A program made the translations under genes and the position numbers. A DNA stretch of 43,832 nt from DATKGL01 sp035510795 (GTDB lineage Bacteria; Patescibacteriota; Saccharimonadia; Saccharimonadales; UBA4665): NCBI GenBank assembly GCA_035510795.1, contig DATKGL010000026.1:1-43832 (forward strand), given 5' to 3'. The notes beneath the pieces are model-generated. The model was given only the letters and a program-made list of their open reading frames with translations, did no database searches and was not told the DNA's origin. Below are positions 1 to 6,977 of the stretch, one piece after another; the first letter of the stretch is position 1, and each line of letters begins with the position of its first letter.

Positions 1-1
1 C

Positions 2-448
2 GGCGCGCATTTCCTTTTCGTTTGGAACCCGAACATCTGCACTAACGATTTAGCTCTCTCAGAGTGGTATCCTGGCAATTCATACGTTGATATCATCGGG
101 GCAGATGCCTATGACCTAGACTGCGGGACTGTTGAGACAGTCGCTCAAGAAGGCTGGACCGCATACTCTACAGATAGTTCACAAAACAGTCCGAATAATC
201 CCGACTTTCCAAGTCTAGCTAACATAGAAGCCTTTGCGGTGGCAAACGATAAACCTCTTTCTTTCCCGGAGTGGGGTCTAGATAGCGGTTATTCTGATGA
301 CGCCACCTACGTAACTGACATCGGTAATATGGTTAATAACGACAACACATCTTTTGAATCTTACTTTGACTGTGGCTGTGACAGCATCGAACCCTTAGGC
401 TCTACCATCCCACTAGCGACAGCGGCCTATACAGAAGCTTTTAAATAA
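2..448 (+). CDS. Glycoside hydrolase (GH26-like), C-terminal part
   Basis: The frame is open from base 2, so the gene starts before the window. About 148 residues remain. Visible blocks are FVWNPN near the start, then EWYPGNSYVDIIGADAYD, and later KPLSFPEWGL. This order (beta-strand with WNPN, YPG..YVD.IG.D.YD, then a strand ending in E-W-G) is typical of GH26 beta-mannanase-like (beta/alpha)8 hydrolases, where the Glu of the last block is the catalytic nucleophile. Two Cys pairs (C-G-C near the end) fit an exported protein. The likely role is cleavage of a beta-1,4-linked glycan outside the cell. The substrate cannot be read from the fragment. A related clan-A family such as GH5 is possible. 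No terminator is obvious before the next gene, which starts 100 bases later. Confidence 0.62.
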   Translation, partial: GAHFLFVWNPNICTNDLALSEWYPGNSYVDIIGADAYDLDCGTVETVAQEGWTAYSTDSSQNSPNNPDFPSLANIEAFAVANDKPLSFPEWGLDSGYSDDATYVTDIGNMVNNDNTSFESYFDCGCDSIEPLGSTIPLATAAYTEAFK

Positions 449-548
449 GCATGTTTTGATTATAGACCAAGTCGGGCTATGAAGAATCTGATGAGGGTAT
501 CATGTAGCGATATTTGAATTCGCGCATTAGAGTTATATACTTCAATCA

Positions 549-1139
549 GTGAAAAAAATAAAAACTCTGGTAAGAAAGCATCGTTTGATTATTGTTGTCT
601 TCGCCATTATCGTGCTGGTAATTGGCATAAATATTGGATTTACAGCCTATTACGTTAACAGACAAAACAATAAATTAAGTGATTTATACGTTCCAAAGAT
701 TAGTTACGACCTTGTCAGGGCACTTAACCAGCTGAGCGTCCCGCTCGTAGTAAGCCCTACTAATGGCGAACTCTACATTCCTGAAGCACATCTTGTGCTG
801 CCACTTCCTCCTAAGAACTTGACCCATTTTGGATACAGTTATGCGTCTTTACCGTTTCCGCCAGGAACCGAGATTGAAATCAATAGTCTGACCGAACTAG
901 AGGAGGCAGAGTCCGCTATACTCAATAGTGCTTCTTTACAGGGAGTATACAATTCTGTGCCTAAGGCTCAATCATGCGCCAGAGGTGTTCAGATTTATTA
1001 CCAATCTCAGCCAGAGTCAGGCCAAAAACCGTTCTACACAAAAGTACTCACAGACAAACGAACTCTATACTTTTATCAAGACAACTTATGTGAAGATAGT
1101 TCGTTTACTGATTACATAGAGCAAATTAATAGCTATTGA
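549..1139 (+). CDS. Hypothetical membrane-anchored protein
   Basis: This 196-residue protein has a GTG start followed by a Lys/Arg-rich tip (VKKIKTLVRKHR) and one hydrophobic helix at about residues 13-35, so the remainder is probably outside the membrane. The soluble part has no motif I recognise. It contains a proline-rich stretch (LVLPLPPKNL) and two cysteines that could form a disulfide. A weak purine stretch lies upstream but there is no good Shine-Dalgarno site, which makes the exact start uncertain. It follows the glycoside hydrolase on the same strand inside the accessory region. A shared role at the cell surface is possible but is only inferred from position. Confidence 0.55.
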   Translation: MKKIKTLVRKHRLIIVVFAIIVLVIGINIGFTAYYVNRQNNKLSDLYVPKISYDLVRALNQLSVPLVVSPTNGELYIPEAHLVLPLPPKNLTHFGYSYASLPFPPGTEIEINSLTELEEAESAILNSASLQGVYNSVPKAQSCARGVQIYYQSQPESGQKPFYTKVLTDKRTLYFYQDNLCEDSSFTDYIEQINSY

Positions 1140-1278
1140 TAGGCTGAAACACCACAGTAGAATCAACCCCTTAAAATCAGATTATTACTTATGGACACGA
1201 GTTAGGCGTTGTTATTTATGACTGCTACCATTGAAGAATTACAGGCAATAAAGTCAACTCCGGATAGAAACTTTCTTA

Positions 1279-1287
1279 TGGTGACCC
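1279..1287 (+). repeat. Copy 1 of tRNA-end repeat TGGTGACCC
   Basis: This is the same nine bases as the 3' end (CCA included) of the tRNA-Glu gene at 4961, followed here by T. Together with the copy at 1987 it shares the ten bases TGGTGACCCT. The two copies bracket the toxin-antitoxin unit. It is a candidate attachment-site scar. Confidence 0.4.
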
Positions 1288-1356
1288 TCTGTACTCGAAT
1301 TAGAAGGTTATATGTGCCGAAATACTAAGGCGGTATAAGGTGCTGGTAGAATTTGC

Positions 1357-1384
1357 TTGACAAACAATTTCAATAAAGTACAAT
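1357..1384 (+). promoter_or_regulatory. Promoter of the toxin-antitoxin operon
   Basis: A perfect -35 TTGACA (1357-1362) is followed after 16 bases by TACAAT (1379-1384). Transcription should begin near 1391. The antitoxin start at 1423 is preceded by a good ribosome site, AGGAGA at 1412-1417. The stretch between -10 and ATG contains the small palindrome TAATATTA, a possible operator half for antitoxin autorepression, as is usual in Phd/YefM systems. Confidence 0.7.
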
Positions 1385-1422
1385 TAGATAGTAATATTAA
1401 AACGTACGGTTAGGAGAATAAC

Positions 1423-1665
1423 ATGGGCACTAAAACACTGACAGCCTCAGAACTAAGGACTAATCTTGCTGAAGCCTTAGATGCAGTAAATAATGAAGAA
1501 ATACTCATTGTTACTCGTCGAGGTAAAAAGGAGCGAGCTATTATAGACTTAGATAAGCTAGAGGACTTACTAGCTTCTAACGACCCAGGGTACTTAAAAA
1601 TCATTAAAGAAGCAAGGGAAAGTAAAGAATACTTCAGCCACGAAGAGGTTTTTGGGGCAATCTAA
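1423..1665 (+). CDS. Phd/YefM-family antitoxin
   Basis: This 80-residue protein has the standard Phd/YefM layout. The N-terminal DNA-binding domain (about residues 1-52) carries the family signature TASELRTNLAEALDAV, then ILIVTRRGKKERAIIDLDKLEDL. The flexible acidic C-terminus (DPGYLKIIKEARESKEYFSHEEVFGAI) would wrap the toxin. It should neutralise the protein encoded 2 bases downstream and repress its own promoter, with the toxin acting as co-repressor. The ATG has a clear AGGAGA site and a near-consensus promoter. The pair sits between two copies of a 10-base repeat, which suggests it arrived as a discrete unit. Identification as a type II antitoxin is secure. The exact partner family is less so. 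Confidence 0.88.
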   Translation: MGTKTLTASELRTNLAEALDAVNNEEILIVTRRGKKERAIIDLDKLEDLLASNDPGYLKIIKEARESKEYFSHEEVFGAI

Positions 1666-1667
1666 TA

Positions 1668-1931
1668 ATGGCTAAACACAAACTGCTTTATAAAAAACCA
1701 GCAGTCAAGTCTATAGAAAAACTACCACCTCACATCAAAAAACGAATTAAAGCAAAGCTTGAGTGGTTCATTGCACAAAAAGATCCACTTCGCTTTTCCG
1801 AACACCTAACTAAACCTGCTGATGCCCAATATCGCTATAGAGTGGGGGTATATCGGATACTATTTGATCTTGAGGGTAATAATATTGTCGTCTTATATGT
1901 CCAACATAGAAGTGAAGTCTACAAAAGATAA
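1668..1931 (+). CDS. RelE/ParE-family toxin
   Basis: The protein has 87 residues, as usual for RelE/ParE toxins. Features are the basic N-terminal helix region (KLLYKKPAVKSIEKLPPHIKKRIKAKLEWF), the strand motif YRYRVGVYRILFDLEGN, and the terminal strand NIVVLYVQHRSEVYKR. The R-Y-R-V-x-x-Y-R-I-L-F pattern followed by a His-Arg-x-x-x-Y-K ending is characteristic of RelE/YoeB-like ribosome-dependent mRNA interferases, although ParE gyrase poisons share the fold. The ATG lies two bases after the antitoxin stop, so translation is coupled. It probably stabilises the accessory region or the mobile unit carrying it. The choice between RelE and ParE activity cannot be made by eye. Confidence 0.85.
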   Translation: MAKHKLLYKKPAVKSIEKLPPHIKKRIKAKLEWFIAQKDPLRFSEHLTKPADAQYRYRVGVYRILFDLEGNNIVVLYVQHRSEVYKR

Positions 1932-2260
1932 CGATATATCTAGCAAAATAAAGTGAGACAAATATCGTACAGTGTTGTAAGTGTATTGGTGACCCTGAAA
2001 CCAGCTATATATGGGCTTTTGGTAGCGGAGATTATTCGCTGGAATGAGGTATTACGCGGTTTCTACAACTTCACGCCACAGCCAGGACTAGGACAGGCTT
2101 AAAAGGATAAATTAAACAAGCTCTACTACTTTTTAACGTACCTTGGCAAGCCAACAAGCCTACGTTGGTTCAGTTTCGCAGTTTGGCAGCATATATAGTA
2201 GTGCGGTGCTGCGGAGCTAACCAACTTTAATGTGAATTGGGGGTGATATTGCGAATAAGA
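1932..2260. other. Intergenic region, possible gene remnant
   Basis: There is no intact gene. A frame beginning at the TGGTGACCC repeat (1987) reads about 38 codons, including VAEIIRWNEVLRGFYNF and ending GLGQA at 2101. This faintly resembles the tail of a DDE-type transposase or integrase, but the match is too short to call. A GCAGCA/TGCTGC inverted repeat lies near 2187-2212. Otherwise nothing is recognised. Confidence 0.3.
1987..1995 (+). repeat. Copy 2 of tRNA-end repeat TGGTGACCC
   Basis: This is the second direct copy of the tRNA-Glu 3'-terminal nonamer, followed by T as in copy 1. It lies 56 bases after the toxin stop codon. The interval between copies 1 and 2 (about 708 bases) contains exactly the toxin-antitoxin operon and its promoter. 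Confidence 0.4.
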
Positions 2261-3766
2261 TTAGCCCACTACTGGTGGTTGCTGCGGAGGTTCATAGTAA
2301 CTTCCACTATTTTCAAGTGTGGGCTGATTCCCAGGTGTTACGACCTGTGGATTATTATAGCCTTGGTTATTAACGGGCTGTTGTGGTGTAGGGTTATAGG
2401 TATTTGGCTGAACATACGGTGCGGGCTGTGGAGGCATGACTGGTGAGGGTTGAGGCTGTACATTAGCTGGGTTATTTGGTGGGAACAGTGAGCCGCTACT
2501 ACTAGGCGGCGCTTGATTGTACGGAGCTATGGGCTGTTGAGGCGCTGTAGGTGGTGAACCCCCCCCGCCACTTCCTCGTTTGGGTATATTACGAGCCTTT
2601 TTAATTAACTTAAATATCCCTATCCACACAGCAAATATCAACGGTACGCCGATAAGTAGTGCGATTACGTGGTGAAGCGTGTAGCCAATTATAATAACCG
2701 TTCCACCAAGCAGCAAGGCTATGGGTAGTGTAATAATGAAGGTAATAGCCCCGCCTATTTCACCAGCTATTGGTATGAAATCAAGCAACATATCTAGCGG
2801 GCCAAACAACATCATTAAACCAAGCCAGATTAAACCAACTCCAACACCCCTAATTATCCAAGTGGTTGTTTCATATTGGTTATGAAGCGTAGCAATAGCT
2901 GTCTGTCTATCACCTAGTAGAAGGTCGTATAGCGTGTGATTACTCGGGTCAGTGTATGCTCCTAAAGCACCATTATTAAGTTGCCCAAAAGCGGTTGCCG
3001 TAGTTCCTGACGGCAAAGCTTCGTAGCTAATCCTAATATCTCCTACTTGCGGAGTAGTTAAACTACCGCTACCGCCATAGATGTATTGTGAACTTGCTAG
3101 GGTTAAGTCAGATAACGGACTTGAGGCTGTTGTCGTGGTCTGAACTGTACCAGGTGTAACCGTTGTCGTAGGCGTAGGTAGCGTTACGTTGTTTGAGCTT
3201 AGGTTTACATTTTGAAGCGTTGGAAGTTTAATTGTCTGCGGGTCAAATGAGTATGCCCCGACTTGGGCATTTGTAGCCTCTACTGAAGTGTCATTGAGAG
3301 GTTTAGGTGGGTTCTGATGACCTTGTGGATATTGAAATGTACTTGAATCGGCTGGGTTGTCCGTCCATTCCTCTTTATATGTATAGGTTGTCGTATTATT
3401 TGCTGAACCACCTACGTTAGAGTGGGAGGTGGTTTGTTCGTTTTGTACCCAAGCGTACTCATCTACTGTTCTTTGAACAGCAACGTAAGTGCTAGGTTTT
3501 AAATAAGCACCGTCACCAATCTGCTGATTAGTAGATACGCTGCCCGTAACTGATACGAACTTACCGTTTTCTGATTGGTCAACCTGACTAGCTTGAACGA
3601 CCATGGACTTACTGGCTATTTTTGAGTAGTCCGTACGCCCCTCATTCCAATACAGCAGGATACAAGAGCCAAATATTAAGACTATGCCAACTGGAACGCC
3701 AATAATAGCGCCCATAATACGACTGCCGAATCCTTGACGGGAAACGGTAGTAAATGTATTTGGCAT
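2261..3766 (-). CDS. TMEM43-family membrane protein with proline-rich tail
   Basis: This 501-residue protein shows the TMEM43 (DUF1625) pattern. An N-terminal segment SRIMGAIIGVPVGIVLIFGS is followed by LLYWNEGRTDYSKIA, matching the family's LLFWNEGR hallmark. Next comes a large extracytoplasmic domain (about residues 45-295), then three or four closely spaced helices (about 300-390). The last 100 residues are unusual: a Gly/Ser linker and then a Pro/Gln/Asn-rich disordered tail that probably faces the cytoplasm. Homologues occur in eukaryotes (LUMA at the inner nuclear membrane) and scattered bacteria; their molecular function is unsettled. The start has a strong GGAGG site that overlaps the end of the upstream scramblase-like gene 13 bases away, so the two form an operon. 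Confidence 0.75.
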   Translation of the reverse strand: MPNTFTTVSRQGFGSRIMGAIIGVPVGIVLIFGSCILLYWNEGRTDYSKIASKSMVVQASQVDQSENGKFVSVTGSVSTNQQIGDGAYLKPSTYVAVQRTVDEYAWVQNEQTTSHSNVGGSANNTTTYTYKEEWTDNPADSSTFQYPQGHQNPPKPLNDTSVEATNAQVGAYSFDPQTIKLPTLQNVNLSSNNVTLPTPTTTVTPGTVQTTTTASSPLSDLTLASSQYIYGGSGSLTTPQVGDIRISYEALPSGTTATAFGQLNNGALGAYTDPSNHTLYDLLLGDRQTAIATLHNQYETTTWIIRGVGVGLIWLGLMMLFGPLDMLLDFIPIAGEIGGAITFIITLPIALLLGGTVIIIGYTLHHVIALLIGVPLIFAVWIGIFKLIKKARNIPKRGSGGGGSPPTAPQQPIAPYNQAPPSSSGSLFPPNNPANVQPQPSPVMPPQPAPYVQPNTYNPTPQQPVNNQGYNNPQVVTPGNQPTLENSGSYYEPPQQPPVVG

Positions 3767-3779
3767 AACCTAAGCCCTC

Positions 3780-4526
3780 CTAGTTATCTTGACTCATGTG
3801 TTTACTGGCAAGCAGTATAGCTCCAGCTATACCAAGTGTGCGGTCATATACGCCAGCCGTATCACTACTAAAATCTATATCCATTTTGAACATTACCCCT
3901 ATGTTCATCTGTTCATGGTATCTACAAACTGGCTGATTATTGATAGACGCAACAAATGTTTGGGGAATCATACTGCCAATACCATTACCAGCAGCCATAC
4001 CACCCGCAGCACCACCGCCACCTCCAAATAAACCACCTAGGACACCACCCACTATATCAACGGCTTTACCTGCCATAGCCGTATTGGTGTCTTGGTCAAT
4101 AACACCTACAGGATTGTCATTGGTGTCTAGTATATCCCAATGCTCTTTCATCATGGATTGCATAGCTTCCAGTTTGAACCCGCCCATTTTTTGCCCGTCT
4201 GCTGAAGCTACATCATATATCTTAGACATAGCCATAGCTCTCTCTTGCTGGATAGTAAATATCAGTTGTGTAGCAGCCTCGTCACGGTAAATATCCATGT
4301 GTTCTTTAACAGCCATTATTTTGCGTTTAGCAACACATATAAGGTTTTGCCCATCAGTAACGCTGAATGATTCACGACCAAACTTAAAATCCTGGCTGAT
4401 GTAGAAGTGGTTAGGTGCGACAGGTTGACCATTAGCTACTGGCTGTTGAGGGGCTTGTCCGTAGACGGTTGGTTGTTGTGGCTGCGGGTCAGGCTGTTGG
4501 TAAGGATTAGGGTTGTTTGGGTCCAT
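3780..4526 (-). CDS. LURP-one-related / scramblase-like protein
   Basis: The protein has 248 residues. The first 40 are Pro/Gln-rich (NPYQQPDPQPQQP). A beta-barrel-type domain follows: FKFGRESFSVTDGQNLICVAKRK, then the repeated pattern of short strands with DIYRDEAATQLIFTIQQERA and WDILDTNDNPVGVI. This layout matches the LOR/tubby-like C-terminal fold shared by plant LURP-one proteins, YxjI and phospholipid scramblases. A Gly/Ala-rich loop (about residues 155-180) interrupts the domain and resembles a membrane-associating insertion. The terminal segment GIAGAILLASKHM is hydrophobic. It is co-transcribed with the TMEM43-like gene, and both carry Pro/Gln-rich tails, suggesting one membrane-associated complex. 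That joint role is inference. The initiation region has only a weak AAGAAG purine run. Confidence 0.68.
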   Translation of the reverse strand: MDPNNPNPYQQPDPQPQQPTVYGQAPQQPVANGQPVAPNHFYISQDFKFGRESFSVTDGQNLICVAKRKIMAVKEHMDIYRDEAATQLIFTIQQERAMAMSKIYDVASADGQKMGGFKLEAMQSMMKEHWDILDTNDNPVGVIDQDTNTAMAGKAVDIVGGVLGGLFGGGGGAAGGMAAGNGIGSMIPQTFVASINNQPVCRYHEQMNIGVMFKMDIDFSSDTAGVYDRTLGIAGAILLASKHMSQDN

Positions 4527-4560
4527 AGTAATTGTTATTTCTTCTTATACCATCTTTATT

Positions 4561-5010
4561 TATTGCAGGTCAATGGCTAGCTTGGTGGTAGTTTGGTATA
4601 TGCCATCAAACCATACCAGCTTGCCATTATCACTGTCTAGTAATACGGCAATTAAATCTATGGAGGAGGACCTAATGAAGATAGATAGCCAGGTAAAGGA
4701 GTTAACGGAAGCCAAAGAAGAGGCAGCCCGTAAACAGCCACTTAATATTCGCACCCTGATGGGCAACATCAAATACTTTATGGAACACCTAGATGATCTG
4801 CTTCTACAACAGAGTAACCCAGTGCTTCGAGCTGAGTTTTTCGGGGTATTATTCGATAGGGCGCCGACTTACAACGAAATAAAGTATGGAACTCAAAATC
4901 CAACACAATTAACAGGGATAAATGAACTGTTCAAGCTTAAAAATTTATCTTATTCTGAAATGGTGACCCCGGCGGGATTCGAACCCGCGATCTTTAGGCT
5001 GAGAACCTAA
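4561..5010 (+). pseudogene. C-terminal remnant of a large serine recombinase
   Basis: Only the C-terminal coiled-coil and tail of a large serine recombinase survive. The readable part starts around MEEDLMKIDSQVKELTEAKE, then NIRTLMGNIKYFMEHLDDLL and NPVLRAEFFGVLFDRAPTYNEI, typical of the tail found in CPR recombinases. The catalytic resolvase domain (Ser nucleophile, Arg cluster) and the zinc-ribbon domain are absent from the upstream sequence, which is occupied by the divergent LURP-one-like gene. The last codons (MVTPAGFEPAI) are the antisense of the tRNA-Glu 3' end. So the recombinase frame runs across the attachment site, as expected for an integrase gene at the edge of its element. The left limit of homology is approximate. 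Confidence 0.6.
4961..4969 (+). repeat. Copy 3 of the repeat: tRNA 3' end
   Basis: TGGTGACCC is the reverse complement of the last nine bases of the mature tRNA-Glu (GGGTCACCA). It would be the core or part of the core of the attachment site used by the recombinase. Copies 1 and 2 at 1279 and 1987 have the same orientation. Confidence 0.45.
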
Positions 5011-5037
5011 TGTCCTAGACCACTAGACGACAGGGCC
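4961..5037 (-). tRNA. tRNA-Glu (anticodon CTC)
   Basis: Reading the minus strand from 5037, the acceptor strand GGCCCTG pairs with CGGGGTC (one G-T, one T-G), followed by discriminator A and an encoded CCA. The anticodon arm is TTAGG-TTCTCAG-CCTAA with anticodon CTC, which reads the Glu codon GAG. The T-arm GCGGGTTCGAATCCCGC is perfect. The 3' end is the boundary of the accessory region, and it is overlapped antisense by the recombinase remnant. An intact gene after integration is normal because the element restores the 3' end. Confidence 0.95.
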
Positions 5038-5161
5038 ATTCAAGATTGACCTATACTATCATAGCTGATAATGAACATCTACGGATATATTTACGATATA
5101 ATCATTCTAGTGTAAAGCACAAGCAATAACGTATACTAATTAAGAAGTTCAAGGATAATCA

Positions 5162-6928
5162 ATGCAGGCTGTCGTTTCAGCAATTTGGTATCGTATATAT
5201 TACTGGTGGATGCTTGTCCTGAGTTTGGTATTGGGGTTACTTTATCTGGCTTCTCATTACGTGTCAAAAATCCAACCCCATTTAGTCTCCTTAGATCTGA
5301 CATCAATGACTTTGATCTTATGTGCTGCCTCGGTTGGATATTTAGTAGTCGGCTACTGGTTCATTCAAAAACATAATCAAGGTTTAGCCATTTTAATCGG
5401 AGCAATGTTCGTAACCTTAGTCTTGCTTAATCAATTACATCAAAACGCTCCAAGTTCTATGGCTAATAACGTCTACCTAATTTGTTGGTATATCAATGCT
5501 ATATACAGCGGAATATTGGGGATAACAATTGTTGTCGGAACCGTCTTTATCGCCTTATTATTTGTCCTGCTAAAATCCCAGTTCCAATATCGCTTAATTG
5601 ATAACAATTCGAGGCTTCTGCTTGTCGGAACGGCAGTTTTGGCTTTTAGTTTTTACTGGCTATGGCGCCGTCTTTACCGAAACTCGCAGACTCAACAAGT
5701 TGGAAACTTATCGAGCATGCTACGGACCAGACAAGAACAGTCAGAAATTATATTGGAATCAATCGCTGATGGAGTGGTAGTTTTTGATACTTCTTTTAAG
5801 GTAAATCTAATTAATTCGGCGGCTGCGACATTAACCGGTTGGACGGCCAAGGATGCCACCGGAATTGATATTCATCAAATTATGAAATTAGCTAAGGAAA
5901 GTGGTGAAGCGCTAGATAAATCAGCCGACTTATTCGTAAATGTCCTGAATACCAAAACACACTACAATCAGATCTTTAAGCTTACTGGCCGGCAGAATAC
6001 AGCCGCTACAATTTCACTGGTTATTTCACCGGTTACTATTGCTCCAAAAAATGAAGTTGTCGGCGCAGTAGCAATCTTCCGGGATGTTACTAAACAACGC
6101 CGAGAAGATCAGCAACGAGTCGATTTCATCAGTACCGCCAGCCATGAAATGCGTACACCGGTAGCCGCCATCGAGGGTTACTTGGCATTAGCTCTAAATG
6201 ATAAAGTCAGTCAAATTGACAGTAAAGCCCGATCGTTTTTAGAGAAGGCCCATCAAGCTACCGAGCATTTAGGAAAACTGTTCCAGGATTTGCTAACCAG
6301 CGCTAAGGCCGAAGACGGCCGCTTGAGCAACCACCCCGAGGTTGTTGATATTGGAGAGCTCATCGATCAATTAACCAGCGACTTAAAGTTTGCTATCAGT
6401 AAAAAGAATCTGGAGATGGAGGTTATGGCGGGAGGAAGTAATTTTATTGACGCCAGCCGGGGCTCGAGCAACCAGGTAGTGCGACCGCTCTATTACGTTT
6501 ACGCTGACCCGGAACGCCTAAGAGAGGTCGTTACTGATCTGTCGGATAATGCCGTGAAATACACCGATTCCGGTAAGATATCAATCGGTTTAACTGGGGA
6601 TGATAATTTTGTTCAACTTTTTATTAGAGACACCGGTCCGGGCATCCCGGCTGAGGATATACCGCATTTGTTTCAAAAATTTTACCGAGTCGACAATACA
6701 GCAACCCGGACAGTCGGCGGAACCGGTTTGGGCTTATTTATTTGCCGAAAAATTGTTGAGCTTTATAATGGCCGTATCTGGATAGAAAGTACTGTTGGGC
6801 AGGGAAGCACATTCTATATTAATTTACCCAGGCTGTCGGCTCAAAAAGCAGAACAGTTGAAAGCTCAAGAAATAGCCACCAACGATACCACTATTCCGGC
6901 CGCTCCTCAAATGCCGACTAGTTCATGA
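5162..6928 (+). CDS. Membrane sensor histidine kinase (PAS, HisKA, HATPase)
   Basis: This is a 588-residue hybrid-free sensor kinase. About five or six membrane helices fill residues 10-170, and a PAS domain follows at about 190-310 (ILESIADGVVVFDTSFKVNLINSAA ... GAVAIFRDVT). The H-box ASHEMRTP places the phosphorylated His at residue 328. The N-box LSDNAVKYT, G1 DTGPGIP and G2 GGTGLGLFICR are all intact, so the enzyme should be active. A short Ala/Pro/Thr tail ends the protein. The membrane part has no large extracellular loop, which suggests it senses membrane or intracellular signals. The receiver gene starts 49 bases after its stop on the same strand and is its probable phosphorylation partner. 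The start ATG follows a modest AAGGAT site. The stop is TGA. Confidence 0.93.
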   Translation: MQAVVSAIWYRIYYWWMLVLSLVLGLLYLASHYVSKIQPHLVSLDLTSMTLILCAASVGYLVVGYWFIQKHNQGLAILIGAMFVTLVLLNQLHQNAPSSMANNVYLICWYINAIYSGILGITIVVGTVFIALLFVLLKSQFQYRLIDNNSRLLLVGTAVLAFSFYWLWRRLYRNSQTQQVGNLSSMLRTRQEQSEIILESIADGVVVFDTSFKVNLINSAAATLTGWTAKDATGIDIHQIMKLAKESGEALDKSADLFVNVLNTKTHYNQIFKLTGRQNTAATISLVISPVTIAPKNEVVGAVAIFRDVTKQRREDQQRVDFISTASHEMRTPVAAIEGYLALALNDKVSQIDSKARSFLEKAHQATEHLGKLFQDLLTSAKAEDGRLSNHPEVVDIGELIDQLTSDLKFAISKKNLEMEVMAGGSNFIDASRGSSNQVVRPLYYVYADPERLREVVTDLSDNAVKYTDSGKISIGLTGDDNFVQLFIRDTGPGIPAEDIPHLFQKFYRVDNTATRTVGGTGLGLFICRKIVELYNGRIWIESTVGQGSTFYINLPRLSAQKAEQLKAQEIATNDTTIPAAPQMPTSS

Positions 6929-6977
6929 TACAATTAGGGCATAAGCATAAACTAAGAAATTCAATAGGGTAGGATAG

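Noticed and set aside
1218..1328. 36-codon ORF spanning repeat copy 1
   Set aside because: No homologue recognised and no ribosome site; kept only as context for the repeat.
4961..5010. Conserved-looking peptide VTPAGFEPAI at the end of the recombinase frame
   Set aside because: This is the familiar antisense translation of a tRNA T-arm, not a protein domain.
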